Shown: positions 45,128 to 54,404, counted from the stretch's first letter. The stretch: DNA of 64,000 nt from Enterococcus alcedinis (GCF_014635985.1 NZ_BMDT01000010.1:45907-109906); one strand, 5' to 3'. Program-made: numbers and translations. Notes: a model not told the origin generated them from the letters alone.

Positions 45128-46912
45128 ATGCGTAATTATCCAAAAATTGGGATTCGCCCAACAATTGACGGTCGTCAAGGTGGCGTTCGAGAATCACTAG
45201 AAGAAAAAACAATGGCAATGGCACACGCTGCCAAAGAATTAATTGAAAGCACGCTACGTTATGCAGATGGTACACCTGTTCAATGTGTCGTTGGTGAGCG
45301 GACGATTGGCGGACGAGGCGATGCAGGAATTGTAAGTGAACAATTCAGTCGCGAGAATATTATCGGCACGCTCTCTGTGACGCCGAGTTGGTGTTATGGT
45401 ACGGAAACAATGGATATCGAGTCGGATACGATTAAAGCGATTTGGGGCTTTAACGGTACGGAGCGTCCGGGTGCGGTTTATCTAGCTGCTGCGATGGCCG
45501 GCTATGCTCAAAAAGGTTATCCTGCATTTAAAATTTATGGACATGATGTGCAAGAGTTGGACGACAACTCGATTCCGGCAGACGTTCAAGAAAAAATCTT
45601 ATCATTTGCACGCGGTGTCTTTGCGATTGGTCAAATGAAAGGCAAGTCATACGTGAATATTGGTTCTTCTTGTATGGGGATTGCCGGTTCACAAGTCGAC
45701 GATTCTTTCTTTGGCAAGTACTTAGGAATGCCAGTTGAGTTTGTCGATATGACAGAAATTTTACGCCGTATCACGATTGGTATTTATGATCCAACTGAAT
45801 ACCAAAAAGCGTTAAAATGGATTGAAGAAAATTGCCAAGAAGGTATTGATATTAACGTTGGTAAAGAATTCCCTGAAGTCATTACAAAATCCAAAGTAAT
45901 TCCAGCAGATAAAGATTGGGATTTCATTGCGAAACAAGCGATTATTATCCGTGATATTTTATTTGGGAATCCACGTTTAGCGGAACTTGGTTGGGAAGAA
46001 GAAGCACGCGGACGCAATGCGATTGCTGGTGGTTTCCAAGGTCAACGTCAATGGACAGACTGGTTACCAAATGGTGACTTTACCGAAGCAATTATGGCAT
46101 CGACTTTTGACTGGAACGGTGCACGTCCAGCAACGGCTTTTGCGACGGAAAATGATACGTTAAATGCCGTTTCAATGTTGTTTGGAACATTACTAACAAA
46201 CAAAGCACCGATTTTCTCTGACGTGCGTACGTATTGGAGTCCAGAAGCGGTGGAGAATGTGACTGGTAAGAAATTAACAGGTAAAGCTGCCAATGGAATT
46301 TTACACTTAATCAACTCAGGTGCTTCTGCGCTTGATGGTTCAGCAGCTGCCAAAGATGAAAATGGCGAAGGCACGATGAAAGAGTTCTGGAACATGACGG
46401 ATGAAGACATTCAAGCATGTTTAGATGCAACGGACTGGTGTCGTGCGAATTATGAGTACTTCCGTGGTGGTGGGTATTCGTCACACTTTAAAACAGCGGC
46501 AGAAATGCCGGTTACGGTGATTCGCCTGAACATGGTTGATGGCGTTGGACCAACTTTACAAATTGCTGAAGGGCACACGGTTGTCTTAGAAGACGATGTT
46601 CATACAACATTAGATGAGCGTACCGATAAAACATGGCCGACGACTTGGTTCGCACCAAACTTAGGTGAAGAAGGCTTTGAATCGGTTTATGATGTGATGA
46701 ACTACTGGGGATCAAACCACTGCTCAACCGTTCATGGACATGTTGGAGCAGACATCCTTACATTAGCAAGCATGTTACGTATTCCGGTAGCGTTACACAA
46801 CGTCCCACGCGAAAAAATCTTCCGTCCACATTCATTTAGTGGCTTTGGTACGAAAGATTTAGAAGGGGCAGATTTTAAAGCGTGTGCTCATTTTGGCCCA
46901 CTTTATAACTAA
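45128..46912 (+). CDS. fucI: L-fucose isomerase
   Basis: 594 residues, the full length of FucI. The N-terminal IGIRPTIDGRQGGVRESLE is diagnostic. Metal ligands corresponding to E. coli Glu337 and Asp361 are Glu341 (ATENDTLN) and Asp365 (FSDVRTYW), with the same 24-residue separation; a third is in the NHCSTVHGH region near 530. It converts L-fucose to L-fuculose, the first step of the pathway. ATG follows AAGGAGTTAAAGAAA. It is the last gene of the operon. No fucose permease or FucU mutarotase follows, so fucose probably arises inside the cell. Confidence 0.95.
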   Translation: MRNYPKIGIRPTIDGRQGGVRESLEEKTMAMAHAAKELIESTLRYADGTPVQCVVGERTIGGRGDAGIVSEQFSRENIIGTLSVTPSWCYGTETMDIESDTIKAIWGFNGTERPGAVYLAAAMAGYAQKGYPAFKIYGHDVQELDDNSIPADVQEKILSFARGVFAIGQMKGKSYVNIGSSCMGIAGSQVDDSFFGKYLGMPVEFVDMTEILRRITIGIYDPTEYQKALKWIEENCQEGIDINVGKEFPEVITKSKVIPADKDWDFIAKQAIIIRDILFGNPRLAELGWEEEARGRNAIAGGFQGQRQWTDWLPNGDFTEAIMASTFDWNGARPATAFATENDTLNAVSMLFGTLLTNKAPIFSDVRTYWSPEAVENVTGKKLTGKAANGILHLINSGASALDGSAAAKDENGEGTMKEFWNMTDEDIQACLDATDWCRANYEYFRGGGYSSHFKTAAEMPVTVIRLNMVDGVGPTLQIAEGHTVVLEDDVHTTLDERTDKTWPTTWFAPNLGEEGFESVYDVMNYWGSNHCSTVHGHVGADILTLASMLRIPVALHNVPREKIFRPHSFSGFGTKDLEGADFKACAHFGPLYN

Positions 46913-46918
46913 TTAAAT

Positions 46919-46975
46919 GAAATGATTTGTTTCTCACTGTTTTTTAAGTTGAGAAACAAATCATTTTTATTTTAA
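46919..46975 (+). terminator. Terminator of the fucose operon
   Basis: AATGATTTGTTTCTCA pairs with TGAGAAACAAATCATT, followed by a T-rich run. Confidence 0.9.
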
Positions 46976-47046
46976 GACAACGCTTGTTTTTTACAGAAGG
47001 ATTGTGTATAGTTAGCGATAATTTAAAAAAGAAGAGGAGTGAGTAG

Positions 47047-48126
47047 ATGATTAAAGCACCCACGTTAAAAAAAGGCGATAAAATCGCGATTGTTAGTTTA
47101 TCAAGTGGAACATTAGGCGAAGCATTTTGCACACATAGTTTGAATTTAGGTGCCAAACGTTTAGAAGCACTCGGTTTTGTCCCAGTTTTCATGCCACATG
47201 CCTTGAAGGGAATCGATTATGTCAAAGCCCATCCTGAAAAACGCGCCGCCGATTTAAAAGCCGCCTTTGCAGATTCTGAAATCAAAGCGATTGTTTGTGC
47301 GATTGGTGGCGAGGATACGTTTTTGACTTGGCCTTATTTATGGGAAGACACGGAATTTCGCTCACTGGTTCAAAAGAATCCTAAAATCTTTACCGGTTAT
47401 TCCGACTCAACGGTCAATCATTTACTCTTTTATAAATTAGGGATGACTTCTTATTACGGTCCAGCATTTCTAACGGATTTCGCAGAGCTTGGTCCAGAAA
47501 TGCTGCCATACTCTCTTAAAAACGTCCAACGTTTTCTAGGAATCAATCCGCAAGCACCAATCGTCTCTAGTCCCGTTTGGTACAGTGAAAGAACCGATTT
47601 TTCAGAGCAATCTTTGGGAGTACCTCGGATGGTTCATCCAGAAACGAAGGGACATGAATGGCTACAAGGAGAACGAGCCTTTAGTGGTCCGTTATTAGGC
47701 GGTTGTGTCGAAAGCCTGTTTGATTTATTAGCAGGGGAACGTGATCCAAAAGAAAAAGAAATTGGTGAAAGGTATCAAATTTTCCCAAGTGCGAAAGAGT
47801 GGCAAGGGAAAATTGTCTTTTTAGAAACATCAGAAGAAAAACCAACACCCGATAATTTACGTCGGATGTTACAAACATTAAAAGAAGCGGAGGTTTTTGA
47901 AGGAGCAGCGGGACTGCTTTTTGGAAAACCTCAAGATGAAGCGTACTATCAAGAATATAAAACGGTTATCTGTGAAGTGATTGATCAACCTGATTTTCCA
48001 GTCTTGTACAATTTGAACTTTGGACACGCCTATCCTCGAACGGTTTTGCCTTATGGCGTGGAGATGAGTGTGTCAGCTGATGGTGCGACATTGAGTTTTG
48101 AAGAAACGCTTTTTAATGAAGAATAG
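47047..48126 (+). CDS. S66 peptidase (LD-carboxypeptidase / MccF-like)
   Basis: 359 residues. Catalytic Ser119 is in TGYSDST, the Glu in FLETSEEKPTP and the His in NFGHAYP. These match the S66 family, which covers LD-carboxypeptidase A (murein tetrapeptide recycling) and MccF (microcin C resistance). Length and the ETSEEKP block lean towards the MccF-like branch. No signal peptide, so cytosolic. ATG at 47047 follows AGAGGAGTGAGTAG. The GNAT gene starts 14 bases after it. Confidence 0.85.
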   Translation: MIKAPTLKKGDKIAIVSLSSGTLGEAFCTHSLNLGAKRLEALGFVPVFMPHALKGIDYVKAHPEKRAADLKAAFADSEIKAIVCAIGGEDTFLTWPYLWEDTEFRSLVQKNPKIFTGYSDSTVNHLLFYKLGMTSYYGPAFLTDFAELGPEMLPYSLKNVQRFLGINPQAPIVSSPVWYSERTDFSEQSLGVPRMVHPETKGHEWLQGERAFSGPLLGGCVESLFDLLAGERDPKEKEIGERYQIFPSAKEWQGKIVFLETSEEKPTPDNLRRMLQTLKEAEVFEGAAGLLFGKPQDEAYYQEYKTVICEVIDQPDFPVLYNLNFGHAYPRTVLPYGVEMSVSADGATLSFEETLFNEE

Positions 48127-48140
48127 CAAGGGGAATGACG

Positions 48141-48674
48141 ATGGAAAATAACATAGAGTTGGTTCTTGCAACACCGGATTTGAAACAAATAATTGAAGAA
48201 TATGGCAATCAATTCGATCACCCAACGCATATCCCAGGTGCGAGTGGATTAAACACTTTTCCAACGATCGACGACTGGTTTGAAAAATTAAGGCTCTATC
48301 AAGATGAAGCGACCTTACCGAGCGAAGAGTTTGTCCCGACTTATCAATACCTCTGGTTGGATACACAAAGTCAAAAAGTCATTGGAATGTTATCGATACG
48401 ATTAAAATTAAATGCGCATTTATTGGATTACGGTGGGCATATCGGCTATTCGATTGCGCCTTCTGAACGAGAAAAGGGGCATGCGACACAAATGTTGAAA
48501 GCCGCTTTAAAACAAGCAAAAGCATTTTCAATCAACAATGTCTTGATTACGTGTTTGGACGATAACCTTGGCTCAGCGAAGGTTATTGAAAACAATCAAG
48601 GGATTTTAGAAGATAAACGATTCTATGAAGCAGAACAAAAATGGATGCGTCGCTACTGGATTGCAAACAATTAA
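48141..48674 (+). CDS. GNAT-family acetyltransferase
   Basis: 177 residues. The acetyl-CoA binding strand and loop are visible in GGHIGYSIAPSEREKGHATQ (about 100-119), with the usual R/Q-x-x-G/A-type loop as REKGHAT. The acceptor is unknown. The frame opens at ATG 48135, only two bases after AAGGGG; the ATG at 48141 has normal spacing and is preferred. It is co-transcribed with the S66 gene and ends at a two-way terminator. Confidence 0.82.
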   Translation: MENNIELVLATPDLKQIIEEYGNQFDHPTHIPGASGLNTFPTIDDWFEKLRLYQDEATLPSEEFVPTYQYLWLDTQSQKVIGMLSIRLKLNAHLLDYGGHIGYSIAPSEREKGHATQMLKAALKQAKAFSINNVLITCLDDNLGSAKVIENNQGILEDKRFYEAEQKWMRRYWIANN

Positions 48675-48697
48675 TCTACGAATGTTTTTTCAAACAT

Positions 48698-48739
48698 GAA
48701 AAAGAGGGACACGATCAATGATCGAACCCCTCTTTTTGT
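48698..48739. terminator. Bidirectional terminator
   Basis: AAAAAGAGGG pairs with CCCTCTTTTT, with an inner GATC / GATC. It lies between convergent genes. Confidence 0.85.
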
Positions 48740-48757
48740 TTATCTTTTTAAAATGAA

Positions 48758-49336
48758 TTATTCAGCGACTGTTACTTCACCAGTAACTGTTGCGCCTTTA
48801 CCATCTTTGTCTAAGTTTGCAGAAGTTTGGTACTCTTCTTTTGTGAATGTGATGTTTCCATCAACTTTTGTACCAATCAATGAGAAACCATTGGCATTAA
48901 CTTCGATGTCGCCTTTGATTGTTCCGTAGAAAACAGTGAAGTTTTCAGAGTTTACAACAATTTTTGGTACAGTTAATGTGAAGTTATCTAAAATTGTAAA
49001 TTTCTCATCTTGTGTGTGTAGTGCTAATTTACGATAGATATCTGCAGAAGCATCGTCTTTATCGTGGAATTCGCCATCGACAACTAAGTCTTGATCAATT
49101 GTTACGTCACCAGTAGCTGCTGTTAACCAGTTACCTTCAGCGCCTAATGATTTCACAATTTCTTCTGGTTTGTCCGTAATTGAAGCAGAACTTACAACAT
49201 CTTCAGAAGAAGTTGCAACCGATGATTCAGGTGTAGAACTTTCAGCTGGTTTTTCGTCAGCACTACATGCTGCTAATAAGCCGCCTGATAATAATACAGC
49301 TGCTGTAAGTGTTACTAATTTTGTTTTTTTCATCAT
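48758..49336 (-). CDS. Lipoprotein with a repetitive beta-rich C-terminus
   Basis: 192 residues. A lipoprotein signal peptide (KKTKLVTLTAAVLLSGGLLAAC) ends at Cys24, followed by a Ser/Glu-rich linker (about 25-55). The C-terminal part (about 75-190) repeats short beta strands such as VTIDQDLVVDGEF, FTVFYGTIKGDIEV and FSLIGTKVDGNITF, like the polymer-forming or bactofilin-type beta-helix. I do not know a function. The start is ATG at 49336 or 49333 after GGGGGAATT. A leader of about 90 bases with a hairpin precedes it. Confidence 0.75.
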   Translation of the reverse strand: MMKKTKLVTLTAAVLLSGGLLAACSADEKPAESSTPESSVATSSEDVVSSASITDKPEEIVKSLGAEGNWLTAATGDVTIDQDLVVDGEFHDKDDASADIYRKLALHTQDEKFTILDNFTLTVPKIVVNSENFTVFYGTIKGDIEVNANGFSLIGTKVDGNITFTKEEYQTSANLDKDGKGATVTGEVTVAE

Positions 49337-49433
49337 AATTCCCCCATTATCATTGCTTAGTTTTTGGTGTCTTTTTCACAAAGAAAAATGACGCCAGTTT
49401 TGAAAGCCTAATCAAAGGCTATCTACAGCCTTC

Positions 49434-49462
49434 ATATTACACACAAATCTCGAAAATGTCTA
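49434..49462 (-). promoter_or_regulatory. Promoter and leader of the lipoprotein gene
   Basis: Minus strand: TAGACA (49462-49457), 17 bases, TAATAT (49439-49434). The leader carries a small AAGGCT / AGCCTT hairpin (about 49415-49432). The rest of 49463-49620 is AT-rich with nothing else I can name. Confidence 0.5.
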
Positions 49463-49623
49463 TTAATTCTATAAAAAGATTATAAAAATTTTATCAAATT
49501 ATTCGTGAGAAAATAAAAATAAATAAAAAAACATCTGTTTTACTAAATGTAAAAAACTGTCGTAATGAAAATTGTGAAGGTTGTAACATTTCGTTTAAGT
49601 ATTCTTAATCGATAGACTCAAAA

Positions 49624-49656
49624 AAAAGAAGTCACAACGGAGTAACTTCTTTTTAT
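49624..49656 (-). terminator. Terminator of dapA-dapB
   Basis: AAAGAAGT pairs with ACTTCTTT. On the minus strand the stem is followed by seven T. Confidence 0.8.
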
Positions 49657-49657
49657 A

Positions 49658-50416
49658 TTAATTTTCGTTTAATAATTCGTTCATGCTGAACAATCCAGCT
49701 GCTTGTTTCTCTAAGAAAAGAGCCGCTTTAATGGCACCATTGGCAAAAATCGTACGAGATAAAGCCGTGTGTTTCAATTCAATGATTTCATCTTCGCCGG
49801 CAAATAAAACGGTGTGTTCGCCAGGAATCGATCCACCGCGTACAGCGTGAATCCCGATTTCACTCATGGCGTTTTCGTTCTCATTACCGCTACGTCCATA
49901 AATATATTCTTTGGGTTGTGCTAAGACTTCATTGATTGAATCGGCTAATAGTAAGGCCGTGCCACTTGGCGCATCTTTTTTGAAACGGTGATGTTTCTCG
50001 ATGATTTCAATTTGAAAGTCGTCTTCTAAGATTGGCGCGATTTTGTGCAAGGCTTGAATCAAAGCGTTGACGCCAAGCGACATGTTCGCTGAATAAAAGA
50101 CAGGGATTTCCTTTGAAGCAGCTGTCATCGCTGTCATAATTTCAGGTGAGAGACCCGTCGTTGCAATCACTACCGGTAATTTTTTTGCGACACAGTATTC
50201 TAAGGTATTGTTTGTCATTGAGTGATGTGAAAAGTCAATCACGACGTCAATTGATTCTGTAATTTCATTGAAATCTTGGTAAACCGGGAAGAGGTTGTCT
50301 GTAGTTGCAAGGCGATCAAAGCCTGCAACGAGTTGAACGTCAGGATGAGCGACGATTGCTTCTTGTACAACTTTCCCCATCTGACCGTTGCAACCAATTA
50401 ATAATACGTTTTTCAT
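49658..50416 (-). CDS. dapB: 4-hydroxy-tetrahydrodipicolinate reductase
   Basis: 252 residues. The N-terminal dinucleotide-binding loop is IGCNGQMGK, the catalytic EIIEKHHRFKKDAPSGTAL (about 145-163) carries the His and Lys of the family, and GEHTVLFAG is near 205. It reduces the DapA product with NAD(P)H on the path to diaminopimelate and lysine. The frame starts at a TTG at 50422, but ATG at 50416 is six bases after AGGAGG and is preferred. It is the second gene of dapA-dapB, ten bases after dapA. Confidence 0.95.
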   Translation of the reverse strand: MKNVLLIGCNGQMGKVVQEAIVAHPDVQLVAGFDRLATTDNLFPVYQDFNEITESIDVVIDFSHHSMTNNTLEYCVAKKLPVVIATTGLSPEIMTAMTAASKEIPVFYSANMSLGVNALIQALHKIAPILEDDFQIEIIEKHHRFKKDAPSGTALLLADSINEVLAQPKEYIYGRSGNENENAMSEIGIHAVRGGSIPGEHTVLFAGEDEIIELKHTALSRTIFANGAIKAALFLEKQAAGLFSMNELLNEN

Positions 50417-50426
50417 GTGCAACCTC

Positions 50427-51308
50427 CTAAAGTAAGCCGTAGTTTGTCATTTTTTCTTTTAAAAGCGCAATCGTTGCTTCTTCAGGATCGCCAAGTGGTA
50501 AGCGATAATGTGTTTCTATTCCTTTTAATAATCCAACTGCTTTTTTAACAGGGACAGGATTGACCTCTGAGAAAATCGCTTCAATTAGTGGGTATTGTGC
50601 TAATTGAATTTTCTTAGCGGCTTCAAATTCACCGTCTAGATAATGGTGGACCATTTTTGAAGTATCTTTTGGTGCGATGTTCCCAATAGTTGAAATGACA
50701 CCACTGCCGCCGACAGAAAGAATCGGTAAGACTTGATCGTCGTTGCCAGAGTATAAAGCAAAGTCGTCATTGACTAAACAAGCAATAGCTACGATTTGTG
50801 AAATATCACCACTGGCTTCTTTGATGCCTTTAATATTTGGAATTTTAATTAATTCTTTGACTAAATCAGGTGTTAAGTTTAATCCAGTACGAGAGGCAAC
50901 AGAGTATAAAATAACTGGAAGTTCCACTTGTGAACAAATGGCTTCATAATGTTTTACCAGACTCGTTTTTGTTGCTTTATTGTAGTAAGGTGTCACGATT
51001 AATAAGGCGTCAGCCCCGCGTTTTTCAGCTTCTACAGCTAAGTAGATTCCGTGTTTTGTATCATTGGAGCCTGTTCCAGCAATTACTGGAATTCGACCAT
51101 CAACTTGCTTAACCACTGTTTCGATTACTTTTAGATGTTCTTCATCGACTAGAGTTGAAGTTTCACCGGTTGTTCCACAAGCGATAATCGCGTCTGTTCC
51201 CTCATCAATATGCCATTGTGTTAGTGCTTTTAATTCGTCGTAATTTACAGAGCCATCTGCATTCATTGGTGTAATTAGCGCGACTCCGGATCCTTTAAAA
51301 ATTGTCAA
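50427..51308 (-). CDS. dapA: 4-hydroxy-tetrahydrodipicolinate synthase
   Basis: 293 residues. It starts with the family's GSGVALITPM, has the substrate loop CGTTGETSTL, the Tyr of VTPYYNK and the Schiff-base Lys in GIKEASGD. It condenses pyruvate with aspartate semialdehyde. A GTG at 51317 lies one base from the GGAAGGA site; the TTG at 51308 has normal spacing, so I choose it with some doubt. It is divergent from lysA. I see no lysine riboswitch in the 262 bases between them, only an extended -10 (TGGTAAAAT) at 51468-51476 facing lysA. Confidence 0.93.
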   Translation of the reverse strand: MTIFKGSGVALITPMNADGSVNYDELKALTQWHIDEGTDAIIACGTTGETSTLVDEEHLKVIETVVKQVDGRIPVIAGTGSNDTKHGIYLAVEAEKRGADALLIVTPYYNKATKTSLVKHYEAICSQVELPVILYSVASRTGLNLTPDLVKELIKIPNIKGIKEASGDISQIVAIACLVNDDFALYSGNDDQVLPILSVGGSGVISTIGNIAPKDTSKMVHHYLDGEFEAAKKIQLAQYPLIEAIFSEVNPVPVKKAVGLLKGIETHYRLPLGDPEEATIALLKEKMTNYGLL

Positions 51309-51570
51309 AGCGTGCACGTCCTTCCAAATATCAATCCATTTTTATTTTTTCTATTCGTTTGTTTTTCATTAACGATTAAGATAATGCGAGTATGATTAAA
51401 ATCATAACGATAATATGAGAAAAATTCAAGATAATTCTAACAATTTGATGGGAAAAAGTTTAAAATGTGGTAAAATAACTAAGATTTAGTAAATAACAAA
51501 AAAAGCTTAGGTGTTATCGCTAAAATGAAATAGGCGATCGAAACAAAGTTTTGTCAAAAGGAGCAAGCAA

Positions 51571-52869
51571 ATGGTCAAAAAAATTAAAAACAACCATTTA
51601 TTTTGGGATGGTTGCGATACGGTTGAACTAGCTGAAAAATATGGAACACCTTTATATGTGATGTCAAAAAATACAATTGTTGAAGAGTGTCGTCAATTAC
51701 AAGCGACGTTTATTCAGAAATATGACAACGTACGTGTGGCTTATGCCTCAAAGGCTTTCAATACGATGGCAATGATTAAATTAATTGAAAATGAAGGTTT
51801 ATGTCTGGATGTTGTGAGTGGTGGCGAACTTTATACAGCAATCATGGCTAATTATCCAGCGGAAAAAATTGAATTTAATGGAAATAACAAGTCGATCGAG
51901 GAGTTAGTCATGGCAATTGAATATGGCGTGGGTCGAATTATTGTTGATAGTGTTCAGGAGTTGCAGTGGATTATTGAGATTTGTCGTGAAAGAAAAACGA
52001 CAGCCAATATTTTATTTCGGATTACACCTGAAGTTGAAGTTGCGACGCATGATTTTATTTCAACTGGGCAAAAGGATTCGAAATTTGGAATTCCATTGGA
52101 AGAAAGTATTTTATTTGCGTTAATTGAACAGGCAATTGCAACACCTGAAATTAATTTTTATGGCTTGCATTTCCATATTGGTAGTCAATTATTTACGAAT
52201 GAAACCCATTTATTAGCTGCGCAAGTCGCACTTGATTTAGTTAAAAAAATTCATGAGCGTTTCGATTATACAATTCGTGAATTGAATTACGGTGGTGGAT
52301 TCGGTGCACGATATAAAGAAGGCGATGAGCGAAAATCTTATGCTTATTTCTTAGAGCCGTTAATGGCATTAACGGAACAATTTTGCTCGGACAATGATCT
52401 CGTTCGTCCGGCGATTGTGATTGAGCCTGGTCGTAGTATTGTGGCTGAGGCAGGAATTACTTTACATCGGATTGGTAGTATTAAAGAAGTTCCAGGCGTG
52501 CGTAAATACGTAGCGATTGATGGTGGGATGACAGATAATATTCGTCCCGGTTTATACGAAGCAGAGTATGACGGAATCGTGGCGAACAAAGCAGAAGAAG
52601 AGGCAGTAGAAATTGTCACTATTGCTGGAAAAGCATGTGAGAGTACCGATATTTTAGTCAAAGATATTGCTTTACCAGCTGTTGAGACCGGGGATTTATT
52701 TGCGACTTTTTCAACTGGAGCTTACGGTTACTCCATGGCGAGTAATTATAATAAATTATTAATTCCAGCCGTTGTTCTTGTGAGTGCTGGGGAAGCTGAA
52801 GTCATCGTTAAACGTCAAACGTACGAACAGTTGTTACAAAATGAACAGATACCAGAAAGCTTAAGATAA
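51571..52869 (+). CDS. lysA: Diaminopimelate decarboxylase
   Basis: 432 residues. PLP-binding Lys61 is in AYASKAF, the HFHIGSQ (about 206-212) and GGGFGARY motifs bind cofactor, EPGRSIVAEAG is near 288-298, and CESTDIL (about 352) gives the dimer-contact Cys. It makes L-lysine from meso-diaminopimelate. ATG follows AAAAGGAGC. With dapA and dapB divergent, this is a small lysine/peptidoglycan precursor locus. The other dap genes are elsewhere. Confidence 0.96.
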   Translation: MVKKIKNNHLFWDGCDTVELAEKYGTPLYVMSKNTIVEECRQLQATFIQKYDNVRVAYASKAFNTMAMIKLIENEGLCLDVVSGGELYTAIMANYPAEKIEFNGNNKSIEELVMAIEYGVGRIIVDSVQELQWIIEICRERKTTANILFRITPEVEVATHDFISTGQKDSKFGIPLEESILFALIEQAIATPEINFYGLHFHIGSQLFTNETHLLAAQVALDLVKKIHERFDYTIRELNYGGGFGARYKEGDERKSYAYFLEPLMALTEQFCSDNDLVRPAIVIEPGRSIVAEAGITLHRIGSIKEVPGVRKYVAIDGGMTDNIRPGLYEAEYDGIVANKAEEEAVEIVTIAGKACESTDILVKDIALPAVETGDLFATFSTGAYGYSMASNYNKLLIPAVVLVSAGEAEVIVKRQTYEQLLQNEQIPESLR

Positions 52870-52870
52870 G

Positions 52871-52905
52871 AAAAAAGGCTGTGATGAGAAATCATAGCCT
52901 TTTTT
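52871..52905 (+). terminator. Terminator of lysA
   Basis: AAAAAAGGCTGTGAT pairs with ATCATAGCCTTTTTT. The loop is GAGAA. Confidence 0.9.
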
Positions 52906-52907
52906 CC

Positions 52908-53173
52908 AGTGGCTCAGAGAAGTCACACCTTTTTTACGGGTTCAAAAGTCTGCTCTTTCGGCAACTTCTCAAAATCCATCCAATCGAAGCCCGCGATTTC
53001 CTGGCTTTCGTTTCAGTTGCTTAGAGCACCCCGACTTTTATCACACCTTTTTTACGGGTTCAAAAGTCTGCTCTTTCGTTAACTTCTCAAAATCCATCCA
53101 ATCGAAGCCCGCGATTTCCTGGCTTTTGTTTCAGTTGCTCAGAGCACCCCCGACTTTTGTCACACCTTTTTTT
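52908..53173. repeat. 118/119-bp tandem repeat array
   Basis: Two full units (52923-53040 and 53041-53159) differ at about five positions and one indel. A shortened unit end (52908-52922, CAGTGGCTCAGAG) stands before them and the beginning of a third unit (TCACACCTTTTTT) after them. Each unit starts TCACACCTTTTTTACGGGTT and ends with GAGCACCCC(C)GACTTTT. On the minus strand each unit has an 18-codon frame (for example 52923-52979). No protein gene is supported here. A promoter -10 (TATAAT, near 53210) for the next gene follows. Confidence 0.85.
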
Positions 53174-53244
53174 AAATAAAAATCATTTATTTTTCACAAA
53201 TCAGCGTTATAATAAAGAAAAAGTATTTAAGGAGGAAAAATTAG

Positions 53245-53952
53245 ATGTTTTATGGAATGTTTTTCGATTCAACTTATATCTTAGTCATTATTGGATTAAT
53301 GATTTCAATGGCTGCATCGGCTTATGTAAAAAGTACTTTCCGTAAGTATGACCAAGTTCGCAGTAAAAATAATGTGACAGGTACGGAAGCGGCAAATTAT
53401 ATTTTAAGAAACCAAAATATTAATGATGTTGGTGTTGTCGGTATTTCGGGTGATTTAACGGATAACTATAATCCTGGTCGTAAAATTTTGAGTTTATCAC
53501 AATCAACGGCACAATCGATGTCAGTGGCTGCGATTAGTGTTGCTGCACATGAATGCGGGCATGCAGTCCAAGATGCAGTCGGTTATGCACCACTTAAGAT
53601 TCGAGCAGCAATTGTTCCTGTTGCGAATATTGGATCAACTTTATCGATTCCCTTAATATTAGTGGGGGCATTGATTAGTGGTCAAAGTGGAAGTATGTTA
53701 ATTAACATTGGTTTACTGGCTTTTTCCATGGCGTTATTGTTTCAATTAGTGACATTACCAGTTGAGTTTGATGCTTCAAGACGGGCATTGAAGATTTTAA
53801 GCCAAGGCGGATTGTTGACAAAAGAAGAGTTACCAATGGCCAAAAAAGTTTTATTTGCCGCAGCTTTAACCTATGTGGCAGCAGCATTAGCAACTTTCTT
53901 ACAATTGTTAAGACTCGTGTTACTCTTTAGTAACCGGAATGACCGTCGATAA
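53245..53952 (+). CDS. Membrane zinc metallopeptidase (YugP-like, M48-related)
   Basis: 235 residues. The zinc motif HECGH is at 102-106, flanked by membrane segments (about 10-28, 122-145, 150-170 and 200-225), and FDASRRAL (about 172-179) holds the likely third ligand region. YugP-type proteins are conserved in Bacillota but their substrate is unknown. ATG at 53245 follows TAAGGAGG. The gene lies between two repeat-containing intergenic regions. Confidence 0.87.
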   Translation: MFYGMFFDSTYILVIIGLMISMAASAYVKSTFRKYDQVRSKNNVTGTEAANYILRNQNINDVGVVGISGDLTDNYNPGRKILSLSQSTAQSMSVAAISVAAHECGHAVQDAVGYAPLKIRAAIVPVANIGSTLSIPLILVGALISGQSGSMLINIGLLAFSMALLFQLVTLPVEFDASRRALKILSQGGLLTKEELPMAKKVLFAAALTYVAAALATFLQLLRLVLLFSNRNDRR

Positions 53953-53986
53953 GCGGTTTGATAAATAGCTTTTGTTTTCGTAATCG

Positions 53987-54009
53987 AGTTAATCGTGTTA
54001 TGATTAACT
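53987..54009 (+). promoter_or_regulatory. Inverted repeat over the -10 of the next gene
   Basis: AGTTAATC and GATTAACT are separated by seven bases that include part of TGTTATGAT, an extended -10. It may be an operator for the small gene at 54069. Confidence 0.4.
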
Positions 54010-54068
54010 TGTCAAAGGTGATGTGGCGTGAGCCATCCCTTTAAAACGAAAGAGGAGCTGATGTAAAA

Positions 54069-54404
54069 ATGAAATCATCAACAAAAATTACTGTCGGTCT
54101 AAGTATTGCTGCAGTTGCAGGAATTGCTACGACTGTGCTTGTTTCAGAGAAAGTCATTCGCAAAGCCCTTGAAATATCGAATCGTCGCAAGGTTAAAAAC
54201 TTTATTAAAGTGAAGTTAAAAGGCAACGATAAACTGCTTGATATTGTAGATAACTTAGATGATAAAGACATCGCAACACTTGTCAATGCGGGTAAAAAAA
54301 TGAGTCAAGGATTTGAACGAGTAAGTTCTTACGGAGAAAATGTTGCGGATGCGACACATGAAACGAAAGAAAAAGTGACCAATTTCGTTGAATCACTCTT
54401 CTAA
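54069..54404 (+). CDS. Small membrane-anchored protein of unknown function
   Basis: 111 residues. One N-terminal hydrophobic segment (about 6-25, IAAVAGIATTVLV) is followed by a basic stretch (RRKVKNFIKVKLK) and a helical charged tail (TKEKVTNFVESLF). It resembles small YtxH-like stress proteins in outline, but I cannot assign a family. ATG follows GAAAGAGGAGCTGATGTAAAA. It has a probable promoter of its own and a terminator after it. Confidence 0.65.
   Translation: MKSSTKITVGLSIAAVAGIATTVLVSEKVIRKALEISNRRKVKNFIKVKLKGNDKLLDIVDNLDDKDIATLVNAGKKMSQGFERVSSYGENVADATHETKEKVTNFVESLF

Noticed and set aside
46048-46410. Minus-strand frame of 120 codons inside fucI
   Set aside because: Antisense shadow of fucI; composition is that of a reverse reading, with no start signal.
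51309-51570. Lysine riboswitch between dapA and lysA
   Set aside because: I could not find the conserved core on either strand; only short hairpins and an extended -10 are visible.
52908-53173. CRISPR array
   Set aside because: Units are 118-119 bases and repeat in full, without the short-repeat and unique-spacer pattern, and no cas genes are near.
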